Origin: Bacteroidaceae bacterium
GTDB taxonomy: Bacteria; Bacteroidota; Bacteroidia; Bacteroidales; Bacteroidaceae
Assembly (NCBI GenBank): GCA_017962495.1
Contig: JAGCVH010000010.1
Span: forward strand, 1 to 64,000
DNA: 64,000 nucleotides
Direction: 5' to 3'
A model generated the notes under the pieces. It worked only from the letters and a program-made list of their open reading frames with translations. It was not told the origin of the DNA and ran no database searches. Positions 19,304 to 29,291 of the stretch are shown here, in pieces. The first letter of the stretch is position 1; each line of letters starts with the position of its first letter. A program made the position numbers and the translations under genes.

Positions 19304-21421
19304 ATGAAACGTACAATGAAGAATATCCGTACATTGCTCATCACAGCATTGATGGGCATTGGAGCCATGTGTGTAGTTTCTTGTAGTGACGATATGCATG
19401 AGGAAAACTACTACACATTCACTGGCGAAATGATGAGCGACTATCTTCAGAGTCATGAAGACTTCAGTGAGTTTGCTGCTATTGTGACAAAGGCCACAGG
19501 CAGTACTCGCGGAACCAACATCATGGATTTGCTTTCCGTTCGCGGTCAGTTCACCTGCTTTGCTCCAACCAATGAAGCTGTCAACAAGTTCATGGCAGCT
19601 AACGGTTACAAGAGTGTTGATGATATTCCCAATGATATCTGCGACACTATTGCTCGTACCCATCTGATTAACGGACGTGTTTATAATACCGCTGACTTCT
19701 CCGAGTTGCTAGGCGACTTCACTTCTGCTGATGTCAACAAGGTGAATATGAACGACCGTTATCTTTCACTTGAGTGGGCTTATGATATCAATGAAGACGG
19801 CGATACTTTGGTAGCCACCTATCGATTACAGGGTACTGGTGAGATTATTGCCTCCCTCGCCAATGACTCGGTGGAGAATGGTATCGTTCATCCTGTTGAT
19901 GCTGTGCTTTCCTCGTCCAACCTTGCCATCCCCGACCTCATCGCACAGAACGAGAAGATTAAACTCTTCTCCGAGGCTCTCACACTTACGGGTCTTGCCA
20001 ACTATATGGCTACGAAGTTTGAGGATGAGACATGGAACTATGATGCAGAGGAATACGAAGCCTATCATGGTAAGGTTATATATTCTGGTGCTCAGGACGA
20101 CTGGTGCGACGTTCCGGAGAAACGCCGTTTCAAGTTCACCATATTCGCTTGTCCTGACGAGATACTGGAGCGTGATTATGGCATCACAGATGTCGAGAGC
20201 ATGTACAATTATGCTCGTGGCATCTATGGCGGACCTGCCTATTCCGCAGATATGGATTTCACAGACATTACCAATCCACTCCATCGTTTAGTGTCTTATC
20301 ACTGCTTGCCTTTTGCACAGTCTTATGACCACTATACCAGCATCTGTACCATCGTTACCAATGCTACAAAGGTGTATGTAAATCCCACCGAGTGGTATTC
20401 TACAATGGACACATTGACTACAATGAAGGTTACTCGTCTGACTTCCGCTCGTGAGATTAGTACCTACGGAGGCATTTCTGGCGACATGTATCTGAATCGT
20501 AGTGACAACAATCGCTCGTTGGTTCACAACCCAGGTGTACATGTTAATCGCCCGACTGGTGAGTACGTTCAGGAAGCACGTAATGGCGTTTACTTCCTTG
20601 TCGATGGTCTGATAGATTATGGAGAGGAGACGAAGAACGATATCTTCAACACCCGCATCCGTTTCGATATCATGGACTGCTTCCCTGAAATGATTAGCAA
20701 CGATCTTCGTAACTACGACGAGACCCACGATGGTACTTCTTCAAAGTTACCAGAGGCTCCTGCACGCAACTATATCCTGCCTAACGGATATTTGGATGGT
20801 GTGAAGGTAAACTCTGACGGTATCTTTATGTATCAGGGTGCTCGCAACTGGTATTGGAGTTACGAAGGCGATGAGTTCAACGTATACTCCGATGTCAACC
20901 ACTACGACATTGAGTTCTACCTGCCCAGTGTTCCTTCAGGCACTTATCAGCTTCGTTTGGGACTGGCCGCTATGGCTTCACGAGGTATTTGTCAATTCTA
21001 CCTTGACGGTGAGCCTAAAGGCACTCCTTTCGACGAGCGTAATAATGGAATCGAGGATCGCATCGGTTGGGTAAATATTGAATCGAGTAACTATACCGAC
21101 GAACAGAAGGAAGCCTATAAGAAGAACATGCACAACCTCGGTTGGTATCATGGTCCTGGTGGAATCTTTAATACTACTGGTCCTGGCTACAAGGATGGTC
21201 GTGATGCTCTTGGTCATTCTGGCGGTTCGTTCCGTTCCCACACTACCACGTTGCGCTACGTGCTCTGCACCGAGCCTCTTGATGAGAAGGTTCGTCACAA
21301 AGTGCGCATCAAGTCCGTTTGGGCTGTAGGTTCGGCTTTGGTCATGCTTGACTATCTTGAACTTGTTCCGAAGAGCGTCTATGGCGTCGAGGGCGAAGGA
21401 AAGGCCGAAGACGAGTTTTAA
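19304..21421 (+). CDS. FAS1 lipoprotein with C-terminal beta domain
   Basis: A 705-aa lipoprotein (lipobox VVSC-SDD). The N-terminal half holds two FAS1 domains: residues ~35-200 (GQFTCFAPTNEAVNKFM) and ~210-420. The C-terminal third (GARNWYWSYEGDEFNVYS...YDIEFYLPSVPSGTYQLRLGL) looks like a jelly-roll beta domain. The same architecture and several shared sequence blocks occur in the protein at 48783-50912, which makes the two paralogues. Within the operon it follows SusD by 14 nt. The role is inferred as ligand capture or surface assembly with the SusCD pairs. An alternative start is the second ATG (MKNIRTLL) 12 nt in. Confidence 0.85.
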   Translation: MKRTMKNIRTLLITALMGIGAMCVVSCSDDMHEENYYTFTGEMMSDYLQSHEDFSEFAAIVTKATGSTRGTNIMDLLSVRGQFTCFAPTNEAVNKFMAANGYKSVDDIPNDICDTIARTHLINGRVYNTADFSELLGDFTSADVNKVNMNDRYLSLEWAYDINEDGDTLVATYRLQGTGEIIASLANDSVENGIVHPVDAVLSSSNLAIPDLIAQNEKIKLFSEALTLTGLANYMATKFEDETWNYDAEEYEAYHGKVIYSGAQDDWCDVPEKRRFKFTIFACPDEILERDYGITDVESMYNYARGIYGGPAYSADMDFTDITNPLHRLVSYHCLPFAQSYDHYTSICTIVTNATKVYVNPTEWYSTMDTLTTMKVTRLTSAREISTYGGISGDMYLNRSDNNRSLVHNPGVHVNRPTGEYVQEARNGVYFLVDGLIDYGEETKNDIFNTRIRFDIMDCFPEMISNDLRNYDETHDGTSSKLPEAPARNYILPNGYLDGVKVNSDGIFMYQGARNWYWSYEGDEFNVYSDVNHYDIEFYLPSVPSGTYQLRLGLAAMASRGICQFYLDGEPKGTPFDERNNGIEDRIGWVNIESSNYTDEQKEAYKKNMHNLGWYHGPGGIFNTTGPGYKDGRDALGHSGGSFRSHTTTLRYVLCTEPLDEKVRHKVRIKSVWAVGSALVMLDYLELVPKSVYGVEGEGKAEDEF

Positions 21422-21445
21422 CCTTAACATGAAAATTTGGACGTT

Positions 21446-23260
21446 ATGAATACAAAGAGATTTTCAAAGATTATAGCCGCCGTAATGCTGGCCGGAGCAC
21501 CTATGTTTTGGTCGGCATGTACGGATGCGTGGGATGAGCATTACGATGTGACAGAGGGAGGAATGGCCGACCAGCCTACCTTGCTTGAGAGCATTAAGGC
21601 CGATGCCAACCTCAGCAACTTTATGCGCGTCATTGAGGCCATCAATGCAGGTAATACGCTAGACTCTCCCGAACAGCTCACTGTCTGGGCTCCCAAGGGG
21701 CTCACATCAGCTCAGGCCGATAGTGTTATTGCTGTTTATCAGGCTGATGCGGCTGCGGGTTTGAAGTGGGAGGATAATAAAGCTGTCACCCAGTTCTTCC
21801 AGAACCATGTAGCCCTGTATGCTCGCACAATTTCGTCGCTTACTAATGACACCATAGCAATGCTCAACAAGAAGTACATGCACCTTATTGGTACCAGTGC
21901 TTCTTCAGGCTCCCTTGACAGTAACCCCTTTAACGAGGCTGTAATTTGCAGCAATGGCATCCTGTATAAGACACAGAATGTGCAGTCCTTCTTCCCCAAT
22001 GTTCGTGAGTACTTGGAGAAGACCGCTATGCTCGACAGTCTTGCTAAAATGATTAAGTCTTACGACGAGTACGAGCTCGACGAGAACTCTTCAGTTGCAG
22101 GAGGTATTGAGGATGGTAAGACGGTATACCTTGATTCCGTAACCATGCTTTCCAATATGTTGCTTTCCAGATATGGTTTCATCCAACGTGAGGATAGTGT
22201 ATATTCGCTGGTGGCTCCTACCAACGAGGTTTGGGACAAGCTTTACCAGAGTTATAAGAGGTATTACGTTTATGACCCCACCGTAGCTCATGCCGACTCC
22301 CTCACTGATGCCAATACTAAGACTTCCATCATTCGTGGTCGATTCTTCAATACCAGCTCGGAGAACAAGTACAACCGTCATCCTGAGGATTCGCTGACAA
22401 ACACGAACTACAACGAGCGCCAGCAGCACAATCCCCGCATGAATGTCTATTATAAGCCTTTCGACTCCGATGGCATTCTTAATGGCTTGGAACGTGTTGA
22501 ATGCTCTAATGGTTTTGTTTACATTGACAATCGTGGAGTTATTGACCCCCGTACTACATTCTTGAGTCGCACTGACTATGAAGCCTATCAGGCTCGTTAT
22601 TATGAGATTCCTAAGAACGAAACCAATGAAGACAAGATGAATGTTTCAGTAGGTCAGCATATCATTTATGACACAGATAGCACCTACAACATCCTGAAGA
22701 GTTACTATTATGCTCAGGTCATTGCAAAGACGGCTTCGGCTCATACCGAGCTCACCTACACGCTACCTAACACTCTTTCGGGCGTATACTATAATATATA
22801 TATAGTATCCATTCCCGACAGATATTATAACTTGCCTTGCTGGTTCCAGGTGAAGCACAGCGAAATCAACGACCGCGGTAACTTCCCCACTGCCCAGAAC
22901 TGGGTTAATCCCAATCCTGTGGTAGAAGATGAATCCCTTGAGTGGACTTCAGTCCTGACCAAGCAGAGCAATTATAATCGTTGCTATGTAGCCACTGCAG
23001 AGAAGGTTGACACGATTCTGATTCAGTCTGCTGTTCAGTTCAACTACTCTGGCGCAGGTTTGCACGATGGTGTTGTGAAACTCAACATTAGTTCATTCGG
23101 TCCGTCAAGTGCCAGCTATCGTGAAAAGATTTACACGCGTACTCTCCGCCTCAACGAGATTATCCTTGTTCCATTTGAGACTAAGGAGGAGGCAGAGGCA
23201 GCAGCAAATGATCTGGATGCGTTCAATGATGAATTACTGGAAGCTAATAAGGAAAACTAA
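21446..23260 (+). CDS. FAS1-domain lipoprotein
   Basis: A 604-aa lipoprotein with lipobox WSAC-TDAWDEHY. One FAS1 domain is clear at the N-terminus (TLLESIKADANLSNFMRVIEAI...LTVWAPKGLTSAQADSVI) and a second lies around residues 200-360 (SVYSLVAPTNEVWDKLY). A C-terminal beta-rich part follows (TLPNTLSGVYYNIYIVSIPDRYYN). I chose the ATG at 21446 rather than an in-frame TTG nine bases upstream. The C-terminus is acidic and helical (FETKEEAEAAANDLDAFNDELLEANKEN). It is separated by 6 nt from the second SusC. Confidence 0.83.
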   Translation: MNTKRFSKIIAAVMLAGAPMFWSACTDAWDEHYDVTEGGMADQPTLLESIKADANLSNFMRVIEAINAGNTLDSPEQLTVWAPKGLTSAQADSVIAVYQADAAAGLKWEDNKAVTQFFQNHVALYARTISSLTNDTIAMLNKKYMHLIGTSASSGSLDSNPFNEAVICSNGILYKTQNVQSFFPNVREYLEKTAMLDSLAKMIKSYDEYELDENSSVAGGIEDGKTVYLDSVTMLSNMLLSRYGFIQREDSVYSLVAPTNEVWDKLYQSYKRYYVYDPTVAHADSLTDANTKTSIIRGRFFNTSSENKYNRHPEDSLTNTNYNERQQHNPRMNVYYKPFDSDGILNGLERVECSNGFVYIDNRGVIDPRTTFLSRTDYEAYQARYYEIPKNETNEDKMNVSVGQHIIYDTDSTYNILKSYYYAQVIAKTASAHTELTYTLPNTLSGVYYNIYIVSIPDRYYNLPCWFQVKHSEINDRGNFPTAQNWVNPNPVVEDESLEWTSVLTKQSNYNRCYVATAEKVDTILIQSAVQFNYSGAGLHDGVVKLNISSFGPSSASYREKIYTRTLRLNEIILVPFETKEEAEAAANDLDAFNDELLEANKEN

Positions 23261-23266
23261 ATTGCT

Positions 23267-26200
23267 ATGAAAAAGTTCAATATATTCTGTCTTGCTCTCT
23301 TTATGGTAGCCCCTTTGAGTCTGTCTGCACAGACCGATGAAGAGGAAGCCGTGGAAGAAGAGCCCGCGACTGTAATTCACATTCGTAAGACAAGGAAGCA
23401 GGAACCCACTCGTACCATCAGCGGTCGCGTTATCAGCCAGGTTGGCCACACGCCTTTGGTGGGTGTGTTGGTACAGTCCATTGCTGGTGATGGTTATTCT
23501 ACGCTTACCGAAGAAGATGGAACCTTCTCGATGGAGGTTCCCCTGTACAGCAGTGCAGTAACGGTTACCATTCCCGGTTACAATATGGTTCGTGTGGGTT
23601 TGAACAAATCGGGTCAGTTGCGTGACATAGTGATGCAGAGCGATGCAGCTCGTGCTCTTTATGGTGCCGATGATAACATACTGAACAATGTGAAGACGTC
23701 TTCGCTTGAGTTCAGTGCTGCTCGCAATGTTACTTCAGAAGTAGGCAATCAACTGGCAGCCAATGTCCACACCATTGCTCGCAGTGGTGCCATAGCCGTT
23801 GGTAATTACATGAACATTGGAGGTGTCAACTCCTTGCAGAGCAACTCACAGCCATTGGTTGTCATCGACGGCGTCATCATCGACCAGCAGTATGGTCGTG
23901 AAATGATTCACTCTGGTTACTACAACGACGTCCTCACCAACATCAACCCCAATGATGTCGAGAGTGTGGAGGTTATGAGCAATGGTACATCGCTCTATGG
24001 TGCCAAGGGTGCTAATGGTGTTATCTTCATTAAGACGAAGCGTAACACCTCTCAGGCCACTCGTATTGAGGCCATTGTGAACATGGGTATCGAGTTGTTG
24101 CCCAAGATGTATGACGTCATGAACGGCAGCCAGTACAAGACCTATGCTTCGGGCTTGCTTGAGAGCACAGGCACTCGTGCTACTACGTTCAAGTTCCTCA
24201 ATGCCGATCCTTCTTATTATTGGTACAATAAGTACAACAATAATACGAACTGGGCCGACCACCTTTATTCAGAGGCACTCACTCAGAACTATGCTTTGTC
24301 AGTTCAGGGTGGTGGCGACATCGCCAACTACATGCTCTCTGTTGGTTATACCAAGGACAACAGTGTGCTTGACGAGAACAACTTCAATCGTCTGAACATT
24401 CGCTTCAACACTGACATCGAGATTACTCGTGCTTTGTCGATGCGTTTTGATGCCACCTATACCAATCAGACTCGCAAACTGATGGATACGGGTGCTCCTG
24501 AGACCTACGACGAGAAGTCCATCACCAGCACCTCTTTCCTGGCTATGGCTAAGAGCCCCATGCTGAGTCCTTATTCATTCGTAGGAGATTGGGCAAACCG
24601 TCGAGGCTACATCAACTCCAACCACCTCGACATCAACGATGAGGATTACCTCAATGAGGTGTCCACGCTTAGTCGTGCCAACTATCGTTTGGCCAACCCA
24701 GTAGCCATCAATCACTATGGTAAGGCTGAGAACAAGAACTACTTCGACAACTCTTATGTCAACCTTGTTGTAACACCCAAATATCAGTTCAACAAGCATC
24801 TCTATTTGAGTTCCATGTTCAGTTACACGTCAGTCAACACTAACGAGAAGTACTATGTGCCCCTCAATGGTGTGCCCAGCTATTATGTTGCCTCTTTACA
24901 GAACATAATGGAGAATGAGATTGGTTCGCAATATGGTAAACAGAATACAGTAAATAGCGACACCAAGCTCGATTGGCGTAACTCTTACAAGGCTCATAAC
25001 ATCCATTTGCAGGGTGGCTTCCGCTACATCAATGAGAGCTATTCTCTCAACACGCAGCATGGTTACAACACAGGTAACGACAAGACACCTTTCATCAACA
25101 ACACCTCTAATAAGACTTCTGGTGGTACCAACAACAAGTGGGCAACCATCACTTGGTATGGTCAGGCACAGTACAATTATGCCAACCGTTATTATTTGGA
25201 GGGCGACTTGGCCATTGAGTCCAACTCTCAGTTCGGTCGTGATGCAAAGGGTGGCTTCAAACTTGGCGGTGTCGTATGGGGCGTATTCCCAAGCTTGCAG
25301 GCAGGTTGGGTTGTTACCAACGAGAAGTTCTTCGACGTGAAGGGCATCGATTACCTCAAGCTCACAGCTGGCTTTGGCATGAGCGGTAACGACAACTTCT
25401 CTTATGACTCCTCGCGCAGTTACTTCACAAGTAAGCTCTTCCTCAACAAGGTTTCGGGTATCGTCTTGGGTAACATCGGTAACACCGAGCTTCAGTGGGA
25501 GACCACTAAGCGCTTCAATGCCGGTATAGAGTTCCGTGGCATCAACAACCGCCTGGGCATCAACTTCAATTATTTCCACTCTTGGACCGACCATCTCCTC
25601 ACCTTGCAGGAGCTTGGTTTCGTCAGTGGTCTTGATTACAACTGGAGCAATGGCGGTTCACTGAAGAACCAAGGCTTTGATGTTACCATCAACGCTCACC
25701 TCCTTACACGCAAGAACTGGAACTGGACAGTTGGTGCTTCACTTGGTCATTATGTCAATGAACTTACTTCGTTGCCCGACAACCAGCAGTACCTTGACAC
25801 TCAGGTGCTCGGAGCCACTGTTCGTAGTCAGATTGGCGGAAGCATCAACTCGTTCTATGGCTATCGCACCAACGGAGTCTTCTCTACCAGTGAAGAGGCT
25901 GCCGCTTCGGGTCTCTACATTCAGGACGAGACGGGAGCAAATACTTACTTTGGTGCAGGCGATATGCGATTTATCGACCTGAATGCCGATGGCATGATTT
26001 CAGATGCTGATCGCACTGTCATTGGCGATGCCACTCCCGACATCTACGGAAATCTCTTTACTTCCCTTTCTTGGAAGCGTCTGACACTCGATGTCAATTT
26101 CAATTACAGTTTGGGCAATGACGTTTACAACTACATGCGTCAGCAGCTCGAGAGTGGAAGCCGCTTTATGAACCAGACCACCGCAGTCCTCAACCGTTGG

Positions 26201-26524
26201 ACCAACGAAGGTCAGCATACCAATGTTCCTAAGGCCACCTATGGCGACCCCATGGGCAACAGCCGTTTCAGCGACCGTTGGATTGAGGACGGCAGTTACC
26301 TGCGTCTGAAGAGTCTTACCCTCAGTTACAAGTTGCCCATTAATAACATTTACATTCAGGGCATCACCATCTGGGGTCAGGCAAATAACCTGTGGACCAT
26401 TACCAATTACTTGGGCACCGATCCCGAGTTCTCTATGGGCAACAGTGTGCTTATGCAGGGCATAGACCGTGGTTTGCTCTCTCAGGGACGTAACTTCCAC
26501 CTCGGCGTAAAGATTAACTTGTAA
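23267..26524 (+). CDS. SusC/RagA-type TonB-dependent transporter (second copy)
   Basis: A 1085-aa outer membrane importer. The signal peptide ends LSA-Q and is followed directly by an acidic stretch (TDEEEAVEEEP, residues ~23-33) not seen in the first copy. Then come a carboxypeptidase-regulatory-like domain (TISGRVISQVGHTPLVGVLV) and the plug with MSNGTSLYGAKGANGVIFIKTKR. The barrel ends in NFHLGVKINL. The usual SusC plug motif is altered: LKDASATAIWGKN of the first copy is VMSNGTSLYGAKG here. Its SusD partner starts 11 nt later. The two SusC copies are clearly diverged, so they are not a recent duplication. Confidence 0.94.
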   Translation: MKKFNIFCLALFMVAPLSLSAQTDEEEAVEEEPATVIHIRKTRKQEPTRTISGRVISQVGHTPLVGVLVQSIAGDGYSTLTEEDGTFSMEVPLYSSAVTVTIPGYNMVRVGLNKSGQLRDIVMQSDAARALYGADDNILNNVKTSSLEFSAARNVTSEVGNQLAANVHTIARSGAIAVGNYMNIGGVNSLQSNSQPLVVIDGVIIDQQYGREMIHSGYYNDVLTNINPNDVESVEVMSNGTSLYGAKGANGVIFIKTKRNTSQATRIEAIVNMGIELLPKMYDVMNGSQYKTYASGLLESTGTRATTFKFLNADPSYYWYNKYNNNTNWADHLYSEALTQNYALSVQGGGDIANYMLSVGYTKDNSVLDENNFNRLNIRFNTDIEITRALSMRFDATYTNQTRKLMDTGAPETYDEKSITSTSFLAMAKSPMLSPYSFVGDWANRRGYINSNHLDINDEDYLNEVSTLSRANYRLANPVAINHYGKAENKNYFDNSYVNLVVTPKYQFNKHLYLSSMFSYTSVNTNEKYYVPLNGVPSYYVASLQNIMENEIGSQYGKQNTVNSDTKLDWRNSYKAHNIHLQGGFRYINESYSLNTQHGYNTGNDKTPFINNTSNKTSGGTNNKWATITWYGQAQYNYANRYYLEGDLAIESNSQFGRDAKGGFKLGGVVWGVFPSLQAGWVVTNEKFFDVKGIDYLKLTAGFGMSGNDNFSYDSSRSYFTSKLFLNKVSGIVLGNIGNTELQWETTKRFNAGIEFRGINNRLGINFNYFHSWTDHLLTLQELGFVSGLDYNWSNGGSLKNQGFDVTINAHLLTRKNWNWTVGASLGHYVNELTSLPDNQQYLDTQVLGATVRSQIGGSINSFYGYRTNGVFSTSEEAAASGLYIQDETGANTYFGAGDMRFIDLNADGMISDADRTVIGDATPDIYGNLFTSLSWKRLTLDVNFNYSLGNDVYNYMRQQLESGSRFMNQTTAVLNRWTNEGQHTNVPKATYGDPMGNSRFSDRWIEDGSYLRLKSLTLSYKLPINNIYIQGITIWGQANNLWTITNYLGTDPEFSMGNSVLMQGIDRGLLSQGRNFHLGVKINL

Positions 26525-26535
26525 TATTGATAATT

Positions 26536-28770
26536 ATGAACACATTCAAATGTATATACAATAAGGCATACGGCTTCCTTTGCGCCCTCTGCCTTCTCTG
26601 TGCGCTCTGTGCTACATCCTCGTGCGAGGATATGTTAGAAAAGGGTAACGAATATGTCATATATGCCGACGACCATTTGATTTCCGACCCTGCCGACACC
26701 GTTACCTCTGTCATTGGCATACTCAACAAGCTGCAGGGCATAGCCATCCGCAACAATCTGTTTGGTGAGTTGCGTGCCGACCTTGTCAATGTACGCACTA
26801 ATGCCACCACGGACCTGAAGGCAATTGCCGACAATGATGTGGACGACGACAATGCCTACAACGTGCCTCGCGACTACTATGCTATCATTAACAACTGCAA
26901 CTATTTCATTGCCAATGCCGACTCGCTTGCTGGTAACTCAGGGCGCAACGAGCGCTATTTTGCAGCTGAGATAGCACAGGTTCACAGCATTCGTGCCTGG
27001 ACCTACTTACAGCTCGTTCTACTCTATGGTCGTGTGCCATTTGTTACCGAACCTGTACTTACCAAACTCGAGTCGGAAGCACAGTATCCTATGTACGACA
27101 TCCAGCAAGTCTGCGACTACTTCATTCAAGACCTGAAGCCATACTATGGTCGCTACTATCCCGACTATCAGTCTTTCGAGAGCATCGACCCGCAGATGTG
27201 CTTCTTCCCCACACAGGTTGTTATGGGTGACCTCTACCTTTGGCTTGCCGCAACTCGTCACGATCAGGAGGCAGCCCGTCAGGCAGCCAAGTCCTACTAC
27301 GACTATATTGTTTGGGACCTCAGTGGTAAGAAGAAGTTGTACACGAGCTCGCAGCGTGCTTATTGGGATGAGCAATCGCTCTATTCCAAGACCTTCAATC
27401 GTCCCAATGGTAACCTTTCTTACAACCCTGCACAGTCATGGGGAGCTGAGAACAGCACTGCCATTACTTCGATACCCATGGACTCGGCTGCAGCCGACGG
27501 TTACTTCAACCAGTTGCGCTATCTCTACAACACCCAGCATAACAATGACTTTATTGAAGCCAGCATTGAGCCTTCCGATGCTCTTCGTGAACTGTCTCAG
27601 TCACAGACCTATGTGGGTTACGACTCACAGAATCAGGTAGTCAGCGTTACTGCCGATTTGTTCACCGACGAACAACTTAAGGAGGGTTATTTAGGTGATT
27701 TGCGTTACCAGGAAAACTATTCAGAGTCCACCATGAAGTGGAATGCTCAGGAGGTTTATTCCCAAAGCATCTCGAAGCATAACTTCCAGCACATAGGCGT
27801 CTATCGTGCTTCGCAGCTCTACCTGCGTTTGGCCGAAGCCCTCAACTATGCTGGCTATCCTCGTTTCGCACGACAGATTCTCACCATGGGACTCTCCAAT
27901 TATGTCATCCAGTATGAGGTGCAGCCTTACTATCTTGCTCCGTCGGACAGCACATTCCTGGCATACTTCGACTTTAACACCACCGACTTTAAACCCTACG
28001 CACAGAACTATTCTCCCACGCGTAATGCCATGGGCATCGTAGTTGGTTATGTTCCTCAGCCTCGCTCCATACAGGAAATCAATATGTGGGGCATCCATGC
28101 ACGTGGTTGTGGTCTGCCTTTCCTCGACGACGACTATGTTCCTCTCTCGGAGATCGACAGCACGGCATATCCTCATGAACTTGAGGAGAACATTGGCACG
28201 CGTCCCGTTAAGTCTTCCTACGACTATCCCGTTGCACCCAAGGTTGTTACTAAGCCCTCTACATGGGACCTCTATCCCAACGTGGTTGTCGATATGGAAA
28301 CCTACAAGAGCATCCATCCTTCGCTCAAGACCATCGATGCCGTCTATAGCCGTTATGTCAAGAACGACTCTGTGGCCAAGTATAATACCTACATCACTGA
28401 GACGCTCCCCATCTATGAGGCACAAGTCGATTCAGTCGATGCCGTATTTAATGCCGACAGCGAGGCCTATCAGGCACGTTACGACGAGTTCATAGAAGCC
28501 TTCAACGAATGGCGTCAGAGCGTCTATGGTGCTTCGTCCTTCGTCGAAGGAGAACAAGCCGTTGTTGACAAGGCCATCCTCGACGAGCAAGCTCTTGAAC
28601 TCGTCTATGAAGGCAATCGCTTCTACGACCTCATGCGTCATGCTTATTGGAACAACGACAACTCCATCATGTCCGATGCTGTCAGCAAGCGCGATGCCTC
28701 TGTTGGTTCCAAGCTTGCAGACCGCAACAATTGGTTCATCTCCTGGAAGGGTAAAATCGGAGTAAAGTAA
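26536..28770 (+). CDS. SusD/RagB-like lipoprotein (second copy, long)
   Basis: A 744-aa outer membrane lipoprotein, longer than usual SusD (~500-650 aa). The lipobox is SSC-EDML after a Cys-rich hydrophobic segment. SusD features are the N-terminal helices (RYFAAEIAQVHSIRAWTYLQLVLLYGRVPFV) and the C-terminal LDEQALELVYEGNRFYDLMRHAYW. An inserted C-terminal part around residues 590-680 is rich in Tyr, Asp and Ala (SVDAVFNADSEAYQARYDEF). The ATG at 26536 was chosen over an upstream in-frame TTG. It is the last gene of the operon and is followed by a strong terminator. Confidence 0.9.
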   Translation: MNTFKCIYNKAYGFLCALCLLCALCATSSCEDMLEKGNEYVIYADDHLISDPADTVTSVIGILNKLQGIAIRNNLFGELRADLVNVRTNATTDLKAIADNDVDDDNAYNVPRDYYAIINNCNYFIANADSLAGNSGRNERYFAAEIAQVHSIRAWTYLQLVLLYGRVPFVTEPVLTKLESEAQYPMYDIQQVCDYFIQDLKPYYGRYYPDYQSFESIDPQMCFFPTQVVMGDLYLWLAATRHDQEAARQAAKSYYDYIVWDLSGKKKLYTSSQRAYWDEQSLYSKTFNRPNGNLSYNPAQSWGAENSTAITSIPMDSAAADGYFNQLRYLYNTQHNNDFIEASIEPSDALRELSQSQTYVGYDSQNQVVSVTADLFTDEQLKEGYLGDLRYQENYSESTMKWNAQEVYSQSISKHNFQHIGVYRASQLYLRLAEALNYAGYPRFARQILTMGLSNYVIQYEVQPYYLAPSDSTFLAYFDFNTTDFKPYAQNYSPTRNAMGIVVGYVPQPRSIQEINMWGIHARGCGLPFLDDDYVPLSEIDSTAYPHELEENIGTRPVKSSYDYPVAPKVVTKPSTWDLYPNVVVDMETYKSIHPSLKTIDAVYSRYVKNDSVAKYNTYITETLPIYEAQVDSVDAVFNADSEAYQARYDEFIEAFNEWRQSVYGASSFVEGEQAVVDKAILDEQALELVYEGNRFYDLMRHAYWNNDNSIMSDAVSKRDASVGSKLADRNNWFISWKGKIGVK

Positions 28771-28792
28771 TTTAACGATTACATATAAACAG

Positions 28793-28818
28793 AAAAGCGG
28801 CCTCGTGCCGCTTTTTTG
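28793..28818 (+). terminator. Terminator of the FAS1/SusCD operon
   Basis: Perfect 9-bp stem AAAAGCGGC / GCCGCTTTT, 5-nt loop, then T-run. It marks the end of the seven-gene transcription unit. Confidence 0.9.
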
Positions 28819-28881
28819 TTTTAATCACGTTCGATAGATGTCGCATGTTATGTCGTGGGGATGACAAGGCATACCCCGCCT

Positions 28882-29091
28882 CGTGCATAGGCCTTCCAGA
28901 ATTAGACCTTAGGTGCTCGGCGTTTGCGCCTTAGGCCTTCTTTCGTAACACCTCAGGTCCTCCGCTGGAACGCCTCAGGTCCTCCGCCTGAACGCCTAAG
29001 TGTTCTTCAATGAAGACTTAAGTCTTACAGTCGAAAGACCTAAGTCTTACAAGCATAGGACCTATGTCTTTTATTGGAAACGCCTAAGCGA
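28882..29091. repeat. 22-bp phased palindrome array B (10 units)
   Basis: Ten 12-bp near-palindromes start at 28882, 28904, 28926, 28948, 28970, 28992, 29014, 29036, 29058 and 29080, every step exactly 22 bp. Unit sequences differ but stay largely self-complementary: GCGCCTTAGGCC, ACACCTCAGGTC, AGACTTAAGTCT, AGACCTAAGTCT and GGACCTATGTCT. The array lies in the 521-bp gap between two convergent transcription units. Nothing else was found there. Confidence 0.92.
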
Positions 29092-29291
29092 TTCTGTAGA
29101 AGCGCAATGGAGTATGTGCCTTAGCTTATAGGAGCAAGGGTCCAAGGTTATACAAGCATCGAACTGGGATTGTATATATTATGATGACATGATTGTATAA
29201 TACAACGATTTTTACTTGACACAAATTACCAAAGCATTTCAGAAGTACCAGCAAGGACATACAAGATAGGATGTTGTCAGTAATATAACAA

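Noticed and set aside
24896-25594. Long minus-strand frame inside the second SusC
   Set aside because: Antisense to a clear SusC gene; composition reflects its codon bias.
27721-28425. Long minus-strand frame inside the second SusD
   Set aside because: Antisense shadow of the SusD gene.
28882-29091. CRISPR array
   Set aside because: Repeats are 12 bp with about 10-bp spacers and vary in sequence; no cas genes.
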